Origin: Platerodrilus igneus
Taxonomy: Eukaryota > Arthropoda > Insecta > Coleoptera > Lycidae
NCBI GenBank assembly: GCA_036346225.1
Contig: JARFIW010001368.1
Location: forward strand, 680,436-744,435
DNA length: 64,000 nucleotides
Direction of reading: 5' to 3'
The notes under the pieces are model-generated. The model searched no databases. It was not told the DNA's origin and saw nothing but the letters and a program-made list of their open reading frames with translations. The position numbers and the translations under genes were made by a program. Positions 33,752 to 45,047 of this stretch are shown here, in pieces (the stretch's first letter is position 1; each line of letters starts with the position of its first letter).

Positions 33752-36061
33752 AAAAATTCGTTTTAGAGATTTTAAAGAGGAAGATTTGTGGAGTCCTAAG
33801 AAAGCTAATTTGATATGGCGGGCTGCCAGCGAGACACTTAAACTGAAAAATAAGAAAATTAAATATCTGCTACATCAAACAAGACGATTGCAAAAAAAAG
33901 TAGTTACATTGAAACATTTGTTGACTCTTTAAAACAAACAGAAAATTTCTAATGACTGCTTAGAATCGTTAGAGGTAAATTCGTTACTCTTCATAACAAT
34001 ATGTAATTGTGGTTATTTTTCACAGGAAAGTATCTCAAGGCCTCAGAAAGAAATTATCTTGAGACTACTGAAAATGACACAGACAAAAACATTTCCGCTG
34101 GAGCTTCGGTGTTTTGCGTTGACTTTGAATTTTTATTCTAATGCTCCGTACAATTACATAAGAAATGCTTTTGGTAAATGCTTACCTCACCCTAATACTC
34201 TTAGAAGATTGCTAACCTCGGTAGATGGTGCACTCGGTTTTACTGGTGAATCCCTTCGTGCGATTAGGCGCAAAGTAGCCGAGTTAGAAGCTCAAAACAA
34301 GATGCTGGTTTTAGGTTTGATAATAAATGAAATGAGTATAAGAAAGCATATTAGTTGGAATGGAAAAACATATCAAGAATATCTTGATTTGGGAACTTAC
34401 ATTGAAAGTGACTCATTGCCCGAGACCAATCAAGCATTTGTTTTCCTACTAGTAGGACTAAATACAAGATGAAAGATACCAGTGGCATACTTTTTGATTG
34501 ACGATCTTGCTGCAGCGGAAAGAGCTAACCTAATTCGCGATTATTTAAAAATTGTGCACGGTTGTAACGCGAAAATTGTGTCACTGACATTGGATGGGAC
34601 AACAACTAATTTTGCGATAGCAAGTGCGCTAGGTTCCAAACTAAAATATCCAAATTTGGAACCATGGTTTACTCGTCCGATGTACACTGAAAAAGTTCAC
34701 GTGTTTCTTGATGTATGCCACATGATAAAACTAATACGCAATACTCTGGGCAATTGAAAATGTTTACGGGATAGCACAGGTGGTATTATTAACTGGAAGT
34801 ACTTTGAAAACATCGTAGATTTTCAAGAAAAAGCTTACTTGCATGCAGGAAACAAGCTCAGACAGAGGCACTTAAATTTCAGAAAAGAAATTATAAGGTA
34901 AATTTGGCAGTTCAAGTTTTTGGTAATAGTGTGGCTGATGCACTAGACTATCTTGATAAAGATCTTGCTCTAAAAAACTTCAGAAATTCCGAACATACAG
35001 CAAATTTTTGCAGAATTTTAATGTGTTTGATGTACTAAATTCTAGAAACGTCTTGTCAAAATATATTTGGAGTAAACCATTTTCATCTGATAATGAACAA
35101 AGTATAAAGCATCTATTAAATAAAGCCATATTTTATTTACCTTCTCTAACAATTTTGGATGGAACGAATATTCTTCATACCAGACGAAAGACTGGATTTG
35201 TAGGTTTGATTATTTCAATGCAGTGCTATGAATTTATTTGATGAATTGTTAAAAAACAAAAAATTATAGTTTTTGCTTACATATAAACTAAGTCAAGATC
35301 ACTTAGAAATATTTTACTCCACAATCAGAGCTAGAGGAGGCTTCAATAATAATCCTACAGCAGTGTAATTTGAAGGAGGATACAAGAGACTTTTAATACA
35401 TAATAAAGTCACGCCTGCAGAACTGTTTAATTGTGTTGCTCAAGATTTTAGGAGTATTTCGACTATTTCCAGTTCAAGCACACGAAATATCGATGCCTTA
35501 ATAATCAAAAATATTACCACATCCGCAGCCAATAGTTTTATTTACACTGAAAATACCTCTCAGTACGTGAATGACGTTGTTGAATATATAGCAGGATTTG
35601 TAGCAAAAAAAGTTGCCAAAAACATTGCCTGCTCTCATTGCTGCGATTTAATATTTTCTATGGAATCAAGATCACTTCTGCTGCAAACAAAAACCTGCAG
35701 AGGGTTATGTAAAGCAACATTAGATATTATAAAACTATGTCATATTGCTGAGAACGTACGCCGTGGACGTTGTGGTACACGAACAGTCAACCAATTGATA
35801 TTGTATGCTTTACGCGAGATTGATTCACGCATTTACTTTATAAAAATCCACGATCACATCTTATCTCAAGATCCTCTTAGCAAGCATTTATTACAGTTGA
35901 TAAATATAATTTTAAAGGTTTATATTACTATAAGAATTCATTACATTAACAAGTGTAAAAACGAAGAACAAGTTAGAGTACGGCAACAATATACCAAGTT
36001 CATATTATTTATCAGTAATTTTGTATATATGTACTTTTTATTGTTCAATTTATATTTTTAA
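33752..36061 (+). pseudogene. P-type (THAP9-like) transposase body
   Basis: Exon 33752-33974 (coiled-coil-like KNKKIKYLLHQTRRLQKK) is spliced by GAG|GTAAAT and TTTTCACAG to an exon from 34026. Conserved blocks: LRCFALTLNFYS, LPHPNTLRRL, IINEMSIRKHISWNGK, IPVAYFLIDDL, VSLTLDGTTTNF, FLDVCHMIKLIRNTLG, RRKTGFVGLI, LSQDHLEIFYSTIRARGGFN and DVVEYIAGFVAKK. The first catalytic Asp of the RNase-H-like fold (normally D-E-M-S-I) is Asn. In-frame stops occur at about 33931, 34471 and 34756, with frameshifts later. The element is dead but nearly complete. Confidence 0.93.
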
Positions 36062-36252
36062 TGCATTACAGTTTGCTACTAATGATAAAAATCAAAGGCA
36101 GTTTTGTTTATTATTACAATTCTGGTTGTTTTTAAGTGCTTGCGCATTATAATCTTGCGGTACACTGTCGGTTTCTGCGTACAATAGGAAATGGTTGTTG
36201 CCTAACATCCTTGCACCACTACCTTTATATACACGCTATTTCATAGACGCAG

Positions 36253-36272
36253 CTAGTTATATCATGTCTCTG
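36253..36272 (-). repeat. P-type element right TIR
   Basis: Perfect inverted match to 28691-28710, followed at once by the second GAAAATTC. Confidence 0.97.
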
Positions 36273-36351
36273 GAAAATTCATACTATACTTCTTAATCTT
36301 CTTTGGGGATTAAACCACTCATAGTTTTTAAAATGATCTTTATTAACGTTT

Positions 36352-36371
36352 CGATCCATGACCTAGGATCG
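36352..36371 (-). other. PLE-B terminal stem-loop, left copy
   Basis: CGATCC and GGATCG pair across an 8-nt loop, followed on the minus strand by AAACGTTAATAAA. The same element is at 42353-42372 in the right arm. The position corresponds to the hammerhead-like motif of other PLEs, but the CTGATGA core is not present. Confidence 0.5.
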
Positions 36372-36770
36372 TTTTCAAAATAATAAAAACTTCAAGTTTG
36401 ACATTTATGACATAAATTGAAGGTGACTTTGATTTATTGATGTTTGAAATATTTGGTTTGAGTACACTAAACAAAAATTTTTAAAGTTTAAATGAATGAT
36501 TGCCTTCAATTTGTGTTCTGACCTGGGACCGACTTTTTAGGTAGCCAATACGCTTAACGTGAAATCAGCTGATTAATTTTTATTGTAAAATTCAATAACT
36601 TGGGAATTGGAAAACATTTTTAACATGTTTCTATTTATATAATTTAGAGGATGGTATTAAAGAAGTGTGCAATTGCATTATTAAAAGGCTTAAGTAGTCG
36701 TTTTTTTATATTTATTTTGAAGGGGAAATCATTATGATTTAGGCTACCTCTTTGGTAGATTTTAACATTG

Positions 36771-36975
36771 TTCTGAGGTGACCTTATGGCGGGTTTACAC
36801 TTGTCAGATACCAATGTTGTTCTATGAAGGTTGTATATGGATCTGAGGCGACCCTATGGCGGGTTTACACTTGTCAGATACCAATACTGTTTAACGGAGA
36901 TTGTATATGGTTGTGAGGTAACCTTATTGTGGGTTTACACTTGTCAGATACCAATGCTGTTTTACATGGGTTGTT
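36771..36975. repeat. 70-bp tandem repeat, three units (left arm)
   Basis: GGGTTTACACTTGTCAGATA occurs at 36791, 36861 and 36931, exactly 70 bp apart. The mirror copy is at 41757-41960. It lies between the PLE-B coding region and its 3' end. Confidence 0.95.
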
Positions 36976-37195
36976 AATATGCTTCATCATCATCATCATT
37001 GGATCTTCATCTCAAAACTGGTTGGACACGTACCTGCACTTATTTATATTCTGAGCTAGCTTCCCTTCTATTGTTTTCTAATTTCATGTCTTATTTCACC
37101 GAGATTCAGTGAAAGGGGTTAAGCAACCTGTGACTACCAAGATCCCCCAACACTTAGATATTTGCCGAAATAATGGTTTTCTAGTTAATATGCTT
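36973..37195 (-). mobile_element. RTE-B-derived short insertion in PLE-B left arm, 12-bp TSD
   Basis: Body 36985-37183 with GTTAATATGCTT at 36973-36984 and 37184-37195. It consists of the RTE-B CATCATCAT tail, a short C-terminal piece (CCAACCAGTTTTGAGATG on the minus strand) and part of the head module. The mirror copy is at 41547-41745 with its TSD at 41535-41546 and 41746-41757. Confidence 0.9.
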
Positions 37196-37339
37196 ATTGT
37201 TATATAATTAGTTATTGTATGTATAAATAGAAATCATGTATGTAGGCTGTATTTCATGTTAATATCGCAAGGAAAACCCAGGAAAAACTTGCAATGCTAC
37301 CTAGATATTGGGGGCATTTGATTTTCATTTGTTATTTCT

Positions 37340-39391
37340 TTTAGTAATGGAATCCATTGTTTACTGAAAGTTACGGATTCGTTTGCAACGTAGTTATTTT
37401 ATGTAAGGTTATATAAGCAGCTTCTTTGATTTTGCGTTTTGGTGGTTTTCTTCTTTGTCGATAATTTTTGCGTCCACCCATTTTATTTTATGACTGGAGT
37501 CCCATGCATGTTGGCAAATCATGGATTTTCAAATTTTCTATTTTTATATATGATTTATGTTCTTTTAATCGAACTTCAAAATGGTCTGGAACTTTCCCTA
37601 TATAAAACTTATTACATTCATACGGTATTTTGTAGATACAATTTTTGAACTTTGTATTGCGTTTTGGGTTTTGTTTTGTTAATTGTGCTCTTAGTGTATT
37701 GTTGGTTCTAAATACTGTTTTAATTCTAAATTTGTTTCCTATTCTTTGAATTTTTCGGAGAATCCTTTTATGTATGGTATTGAGAGCATTTTGTGGTGTG
37801 TATCGTTGTTTTGTTTTCTTTTCTTTATTTTTAGAGTTTTATTCATTTCTTTCTCTATTATTCTTTTAGGATATTTGTTTTCTATTAGTGTACATCTGAT
37901 TAGGTCTTTCTCTTTCTTTAAAATTTCTTCGTTTGATGATATTAATTTTGCTCTATCATACATGGTTTTGATAATTCCTCGTTTGACACAGTGTGGGTGG
38001 TTTGAATCGAAGTTTAAGTATCTGTTTGTGTGCGTTGGTTTTCTATATACCGATGTATTAATTGTTGTATCGTTTTGCTAACTAGAATATCTAAAACGGA
38101 AGTTTTCCATGTTGTTCTAATTCATATGTGAATTTAATAGTTGGTTCTATTTCGTTAATTGACTGTACAAAGTTTTAATTAGTTCTGTATTATGAGGCCA
38201 AATAGCATAGACATCATCTACGTATCCACCAGATTAGTGGTTTCAATTCTTGTGTGAATATTACATCTTTTCAAATTCCTCCATGAATACATTACTAAAG
38301 ATTGGTGATAGTGGACTTCCATTGCCATTCAAGCTTTGTTTGTAAAATTGATCATTTATTTGAAAATATGTGGTATTGACGATAAACCAAGTAATTCCAT
38401 AATCGATGATATGCTTAGTTTTGTTCTTTCTTTAAGATTGCCATCTTTTCTAGTTTGTTTTTATAATATTAAGCGTTTTGTTTATAGGGACATTTGTGAA
38501 GAGATTTATTACATCAAAGCTTACCATTGTGTGTGTATTTTCAATTTTTATGTTTGATAATTTTTCTAAAAAATGTTGGTTGTTTTTAATGAAAGAATCC
38601 GTTTTGCTTGCTAATGGATTTATAATTTTTAGTAGAAATTTTGCTAAATTATGGCATGGTGAATTTATGGAGCTTACGATAGGTCTTAAAGGAATGTCTT
38701 TTATGAATTTTGGTAGACCATAAAAGTGGGGTGGTTTACTGTAATGTGGGACCAGTTTACTTCTTTCTTTGTCTTAATTCATTTTAAATTTAAATAGGGT
38801 TTTGTATATTTTATTTTCAATCGATTTTGTTGGGTCCGTTTCTAAACTGGTGTTCAATAGTTTGTTGACTTTAGTGTTATTCATTATTACTGTTGCATTG
38901 CCTTTGTCAGCAGGTAAAATTATAATTGAGTTATCGTTTCTTAGATTGCGAATTTCTTTTATTTCGTTACTACTTACATTTGACTTTATTTTGTGATTCT
39001 TTTCTATTTCGATTTTGCATCGACTCTAAATTCGTTTGCTTGATCTTCTTCAAGTTGGTTTGCTGTTTTCTCAATACAGCTAATTATTTCAAAGGTTGGT
39101 ATTGATTTTGGCGTTACTGCAAAGTTAAGGCCTTTGAAAGAATTGATTTTTCTGTGTCGTTAATAGTTCTGTTTGATAAATTTATCACGGTGTTTAGCAT
39201 GGTGTTGCTGTTTTCTAACGTTTTAGTTTGTGTGCTATTTTTCTCTATAAATAAGTTATTAAATTTCTTTATGTGAATTTCTTTTTGTTTGGAAAATACT
39301 GATTCGTAGTACGCTTTTGTACTAACGAGAATTTTATCAAAATCATATTTTGTTACCTTTATTCGTATGAAATTTATGCCCTCAATATCTT
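37340..39391 (-). pseudogene. PLE-B polyprotein, left copy
   Basis: Minus-strand gene reading from the palindrome centre outward: N-terminal domain (39391-38900), reverse transcriptase (38900-38050) with its YVDD site near 38213-38224, linker (37963-37739, MYDRAKLISSNEEI) and GIY-YIG domain (about 37680-37470). At least six single-base indels break the frame. It extends 79 bp further 5' than the right copy. Confidence 0.88.
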
Positions 39392-41340
39392 GTACTACGA
39401 ATCAGTATTTTCCAAACAAAAAGAAATTCACATAAAGAAATTTAATAACTTATTTATAGAGAAAAATAGCACACAAACTAAAACGTTAGAAAACAGCAAC
39501 ACCATGCTAAACACCGTGATAAATTTATCAAACAGAACTATTAACGACAGAAAAATCAATTCTTTCAAAAGGCCTTAACTTTGCAGTAACGCCAAAATCA
39601 ATACCAACCTTTGAAATAATTAGCTGTATTGAGAAAACAGCAAACCAACTTGAAGAAGATCAAGCAAACGAATTTAGAGTACGATGCAAAATCGAAATAG
39701 AAAAGAATCACAAAATAAAGCCAAACGTAAGTAGTAACGAAATAAAAGCAATTCGCAATCTAAGAAACGATAACTCAATTATAATTTTACCTGCTGACAA
39801 AGGCAATGCAACAGTAATAATGAATAAAAACGATTACAACACTAAAGTCAACAAACTATTGAACACTGAGAATTACACCAGTTTAGAAACGGACCCAACA
39901 AAATCGATTGAAAATAAAATATACAAAACCCTATTTAAATTTAAAAATGAATTCGAAGACAAAGAAAGAAGTAAACTGGTCCCACATTACAGTAAACCAC
40001 CCCACTTTTATGGTCTACCAAATATTTATAAAAAAGACATTCCTTTAAGACCTATCGTAAGCTCCATAAATTCACCATGCCATAGTTTAGCAAAATTTCT
40101 ACTAAAAATTATAAATCCATTAGCAGGCAAAACGGATTCTTTCATTAAAACAACCAACATTTTTAGAAAATTATCAAACATAAAAATTGAAAATACACAC
40201 ACAATGGTAAGCTTTGATGTAGTAAATCTCTTCACAAATGTCCCTATAAACAAAACGCTTAATATTATAAAAAACAAACTAGAAAAAGATGGCAATCTTA
40301 AAGAAAGAACAAAACTAAGCATATCATCGATTATGGAATTACTTGGTTTATGCGTCAATACCACATATTTTCAAATAAATGATCAATTTTACAAACAAAG
40401 CTTTGAATGGCAATGGAAGTCCACTATCACCAATCTTTAGTAATATATTCATGGAGGAATTCGAAAAAGATGTAATATTCACACAAGAATTGAAACCACT
40501 AATCTGGTGGATACGTAGATGATGTCTATGCTATTTGGCCTCATAAAACAGAACTAATTAAAAACTTTGTACAGTCAATTAACGAAATAGAACCAACTAT
40601 TAAATTAACATATGAATTAGAACAACATGGAAAACTTCCGTTTTTACATATTCTAGTTAGCAAAACGATACAACAATTAATACATCGGTATATAGAAAAC
40701 CAACGACACAAACAGATACTTAAACTTCGATTCAAACCACCCACACTGTGTCAAACGAGGAATTATCAAAACCATGTATGATAGAGCAAAATTAATATCA
40801 TCAAACGAAGAAATTCTAAAGAAAGAGAAAGACCTAATCAGATGTACACTAATAGAAAACAAATATCCTAAAAGAATAATAGAGAAAGAAATGAATAAAA
40901 CCCTAAAAATAAAGAAAAGAAAACAAAACAACAATACACACCACAAAATGCTCTCAATACCATATATAAAAGGATTCTCAAAAATTCAAAGAATAGGAAA
41001 CAAATTTAGAATTAAAACAGTATTTAGAACCAACAATACACTAAGAGCACAATTAACAAAACAAAACCCAAAAACGGAATACAAAGTTCAAAAATTGTAT
41101 CTACAAAATACCGTATAATGTAATAAGTTTTATATAGGAAAAGTTCCAGACCATTTGAAGTTCGATTAAAAGAACATAAATCATATATAAAAAATTTGAA
41201 AAATCCATGATTTGCCAACATGCATGGGACTCCAGTCATAAAATAAAATGGGAGGACGCAAAAATTATCGACAAAGAAGAAAACCACCAAAACGCAAAAT
41301 CAAAGAAGCTGCTTATATAACCTTACATAAAAATAACTGC
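39392..41340 (+). pseudogene. PLE-B polyprotein, right copy
   Basis: N-terminal part ESVFSKQKEIHIKKFNN; SIIILPADKGNATVIMN (39776); reverse transcriptase with SSINSPCHSLAKFL, MVSFDVVNLFTNVPI (40204) and a frameshift exactly at the G-x-x-x-G-S loop (40408). Then YVDD (40512-40523), linker MYDRAKLISSNEEI (40774), and a degraded GIY-YIG region (41100-41250, RPFEVRLKEHKSYI). It is 5'-truncated where it meets the loop at 39392. Same family as 58578-60337. Confidence 0.9.
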
Positions 41341-41546
41341 GTTGCAAACGAATCCGTAACTTTCAGTAAACAATGAATTCCATTACTAAAAGAAATAACA
41401 AATGAAAATCAAATGCCCCCAATATCTAGGTAGCATTGCAAGTTTTTTCTGGGTTTTCCTTGTGATATTAACATGAAATACAGCCTACATACATGATTTC
41501 TATCTATACATACAATAACTAATTATATAACAATAAGCATATTAAC

Positions 41547-41745
41547 TAGAAAACCATTATTTCGGCAAATATCTAAGTGTTGGGGGATCTTGGTAGCCAC
41601 AGGTTGCTTAACCCCTTTAACTGAATCTCGGTGAAATAAGACATGAAATTAGAAAACAATAGAAGGGAAGCTAGCTCAGAATATAAATAAGTGCAGGTAC
41701 GTGTCCAACCAGTTTTGAGATGAAGATCCAATGATGATGATGATG
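41547..41745 (+). mobile_element. RTE-B-derived short insertion in PLE-B right arm
   Basis: Mirror of 36985-37183. The head module (GGGGGATCTTGGTAGCCACA, CTGAATCTCGGTGAAATA, AGAAAACAATAGAAGGGAA) joins the last part of RTE-B and ATGATGATGATG. TSD AAGCATATTAAC on both sides. Confidence 0.9.
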
Positions 41746-42469
41746 AAGCATATTAACAACCCATGTAAAACAGCATTGGTATCTGACAAGTGTAAACCCA
41801 CAATAAGGTTACCTCACAACCATATACAATCTCCGTTAAACAGTATTGGTATCTGACAAGTGTAAACCCGCCATAGGGTCGCCTCAGATCCATATACAAC
41901 CTTCATAGAACAACATTGGTATCTGACAAGTGTAAACCCGCCATAAGGTCACCTCAGAACAATGTTAAAATCTACCAGAGAGGTAGCCTAAATCATAATG
42001 ATTTCCCCTTCAAAATAAATATAAAAAAACGACTACTTAAGCCTTTTAATAATGCAATTGCACACTTCTTTAATACCATCCTCTAAATTGTATAAATAGA
42101 AACATGTTAAAAATGTTTTCCAATTCCCAAGTTATTGAATTTTACAATAAAATTAATCAGCTGATTTCACGTTAAGCGACATACCTAAAAAGTCGGTCCC
42201 AGGTCAGAACACAAATTGAAGGCAATCATTCATTTAAACTTTAAAATTTTTGTTTAGTGTACTCAAACCAAATATTTCAAACATCAATAAATCAAAGTCA
42301 CCTTCAATTTATGTCATAAATGTCAAACTTGAAGTTTTTATTATTTTGAAAACGATCCTAGGTCATGGATCGAAACGTTAATAAACATCATTTTAAAAAC
42401 TATGAGTGGTTTAATCCCCAAAGAAGATTAAGAAGAATACTAAACAAACCACAACAAACATACAGGGAG

Positions 42470-42870
42470 TATTCATAGTATACTGTCAGGAAAACTAGTA
42501 CATAAATACTACAACACAAAAAAGAAATTGAAAAAGCCCATTGTTATGATAAATCAAATTGAAGATACGCCAAGCAACAATCTCACAATCATAACAAATA
42601 TTATATTACATTTTCTTAAAGATAATTGTGACGAGCTGTTATGGTTAAGAAATAGTGTAGAACCCTGGGCACAGGTCCACGAATATTGGACTAAAACATC
42701 TAAAATGCGTCTAGCAACTGCAAGATTCTTCTGAAAAAACAATTTCATTTTATTTAAAGGAGTATCCATCTTTAAAAGGAACGATGGGCTATTTATTATT
42801 GGAAATCGACTTCCAAACATTAACAAAGTACTTATTATTGATATTTAGCAATAGAAATTCTATTTCATTT
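42470..42870 (+). pseudogene. Fragment of an unidentified, possibly transposon-linked ORF
   Basis: The plus strand reads LLWLRNSVEPWAQVHEYW then KTSKMRLATARFF to a TGA. After a frameshift it continues KEYPSLKGTMGYLLLEIDF (about 42760-42820). The W-x-x-T...R and fP.L....GY.L...DF pattern resembles the C-terminal part of uncharacterised arthropod proteins often found in transposons; that is from memory and not a firm assignment. Confidence 0.3.
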
Positions 42871-43039
42871 TGTATTTATTTATTATACAGAAAGTTAAAG
42901 ATATGTATTAATACACAATAAACTAAATGCCAATAATTAATTAATTTACAAACATCAATGTGTCTATCCTGTAAAAAATTTCTTTCATTAAATTCCCTAA
43001 GGTTCTATAAATTTGTGTTCTTAAACCCTTGAACCACTG

Positions 43040-43353
43040 CCGAGCAATCATACAATGAAGCTCATATTAAAACTAGAAATTCCATAGAACAACTAGTCGG
43101 AGTGTGGAAACGAAGGTTTCCGGTGCTCGCATATGATATACGATTGCAATTAGACACAACAATGGCTGTTATAGTTGCCGCAGGAGTTTTATATAACTTT
43201 GCAAAGTTGAATAATGAAGATGAGGCACCTCCTACAGAGGGTATTAATGTGGAGGAACTAAATCAATTAATTCAATTGGGGCAAATTAGAGGACCTATTG
43301 CTCAAGGTCAGATCAATAACGAAGAAACCGTTTTATTAATACTTATTTTGTAA
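43040..43353 (+). pseudogene. PIF/Harbinger transposase C-terminal fragment
   Basis: Encodes AEQSYNEAHIKTRNSIEQLV, then GVWKRRFPVLAYDIRLQLD and AVIVAAGVLYNFAK, followed by EELNQLI. This is the end of a HARBI1-like DDE transposase, after the last catalytic residue. Upstream catalytic blocks are absent. It is convergent with the Myb/SANT gene whose stop lies 105 bp away, consistent with the two-gene organisation of Harbinger elements. Confidence 0.85.
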
Positions 43354-43457
43354 ATTTATAAACTTATCCTAATTAATAACATATTGCTTCTTATTGAAAA
43401 ATGCATATTAATTACCACATGAATTCTGTAATTGCTTTAATTTTTCTTGTTATATTT

Positions 43458-44673
43458 CTAATTTACTTTTAATAATTGGATTTCTCTCTCTTTTTCAAAT
43501 TGTACATTGGCTTTTAATTGCTGCTCTGTAAGCTCAGCAATTGAAAGCCTTTTATCTAAAAGATTCGTGTAACGTTTAGCCACTTCCGTTGGCGTTAAAG
43601 CTTTTATAACTGTGGTTGGCCGTCTATGACTTTTATTCTACAATATAAACATGTATAGGTTTAAAAATAGAAATATTCTCCAAAACTTACAGATGCCAGA
43701 CTTTTGAGTTTGGACCACTGTCTCTTCTTGCCGACTTGAACTTGCTTCTGGTGCAGGAGTAGAATAATCCTGTAGTGTTCAATTACAATTTCAATTGGTG
43801 TCAAAACATTTCTGAATTTTATACTTACGTGTTTAACATCTAAATATTCAAATGGTACAGCACTAGGACAATACTGTTGCTCATTTGTGGAATCAACCTA
43901 AAAGAACTGTTTACATTGTATACAACTAATTATCAGGTACTCACATTTTCCAAGATTGGCTCCATAATCGCTTGGAGCGATCTCCATCAAATTCGTTTGA
44001 CATGCCAACTGATTTTTCATTTACAATTAATTGCAACAGTAAATCAGGATCTTCAATTTTTGTTGTTTTGATGTGCCTCCTCCTTCTGAATTTTATACTT
44101 ACGTGTTTAACATCTAAATATTCAAATGGTACAGCACTAGGACAATACTGTTGCTCATTTGTGGAATCAACCTAAAAGAACTGTTTACATTGTATACAAC
44201 TAATTATCAGGTACTCACATTTTCCAAGATTGGCTCCATAATCGCTTGGAGCGATCTCCATCAAATTCGTTTGACATGCCAACTGATTTTTCATTTACAA
44301 TTAATTGCAACAGTAAATCAGGATCTTCAATTTTTGTTGTTTTGATGTGCCTCCTCCTATATTAATTTTAAGTTACCAAAATTGTCTAATTATAACACAC
44401 TAACCTATTAATAAACGTTGCTTCCTTTCATCAGCCACATCTTTGCGCAAGCTCTTTTTCAAGTTAGTATAGTTTTTTTAATTGTTCAGCTTCTCTCTTC
44501 ATAACACTGGAAGCATTAAATTCTAATGCAATACGGTTCCATGCTTTTTGTTTCTGCTCGTTATTAACGCTGTCCGTTTTTTTATTTTCAATATGTTTAT
44601 ATTTATAAACTATATTAATTAGCCGGTCTTTAACGTAAGAATTAAAATTAGCAGTCCTCTTTTTTACTTCCAA
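43458..44673 (-). pseudogene. Harbinger-associated Myb/SANT-like gene, multi-exon
   Basis: Exon 1 (44673-44405): a Myb/SANT-like DNA-binding domain, TANFNSYVKDRLINIVYKY and NNEQKQKAWNRIALEFNAS, with a frameshift near 44465. Exon 2 (44356-44219) contains KIEDPDLLLQLIVNEKSV; exon 3 (69 bp) encodes VDSTNEQQYCPSAVPFEYL. Exon 4 (43769-43691) is rich in Ser/Gln. Exon 5 (43637-43458) ends KRYTNLLDKRLSIAELTEQQ..EREIQLLKVN-stop. GT/AG signals are seen at most junctions. Exons 2-3 are tandemly duplicated. Exon 4 to 5 is out of phase by one base. In Harbinger elements the Myb-like protein assists the transposase. Confidence 0.8.
43811..44357. repeat. Perfect 274-bp tandem duplication (exons 2-3 of the Myb/SANT gene)
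   Basis: 43811-44084 and 44085-44357 are identical as far as I can compare. The junction leaves only ~18 bp between the duplicated exon 3 donor and the next exon 2. Perfect identity implies a very recent duplication or an assembly artefact. Confidence 0.95.
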
Positions 44674-45047
44674 CTAAAATAACATATATACGCTATAGAT
44701 ATTAAGATTATGCATAACAATTGCACAAACCTTAAAACTTATTTTACATTGAACAGATTAAACTTTGATACTTCAAACAAAAGGATCTCTGCTTAAAAAC
44801 CAAAACAAAATGACGCTTACAATTACAACAGTGTGCTATTTGAACAACGTTAAAATGTTCATGTTACTAATATTTGACAGAATATATACACTGTAACCAA
44901 ATTGGTAATATCTTAAGCCATGCTTAATTTAAGAGTATCTAAAATATCTACGGTGCAAATGAAGAGCAACTTATGATCCGCTTATTTTTAAGGCACTCGT
45001 AACATAAGTAGAGCGTAAGTACTAATCGGCGCAAATGGGTATAAGTA

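Larger units (their letters stand above)
28691..36272 (+). mobile_element. Complete THAP/P-type DNA transposon with nested insertions
   Basis: Perfect 20-bp TIRs: CAGAGACATGATATAACTAG at 28691-28710 and its complement at 36253-36272. They are flanked by an identical 8-bp TSD, GAAAATTC (28683-28690 and 36273-36280), the TSD length of the P superfamily. Inside are a THAP DNA-binding domain and a P-type transposase, split into exons. Removing the nested RTE-B (29647-32830 plus one 11-bp TSD copy) and the mariner (32957-33637 plus one TA) leaves about 3.7 kb. The gene is inactivated by stops and a lost catalytic aspartate. Confidence 0.97.
36289..42435. repeat. 6.1-kb near-perfect palindrome of two PLE-B copies
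   Basis: Left arm 36289-39312 and right arm 39392-42435 (about 3.0 kb each) are inverted copies with roughly 97 percent identity by eye; most differences are single-base indels. The 79-bp loop (39313-39391) is single-copy PLE sequence: read on the minus strand it continues the left copy's frame upstream (KYDFDKILVSTK, then YYESVFSK). The arms include a 70-bp triple repeat and an older RTE-B 3' insertion, so both predate the duplication. The outer left border is 9 bp from the P element's TSD. Confidence 0.95.
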
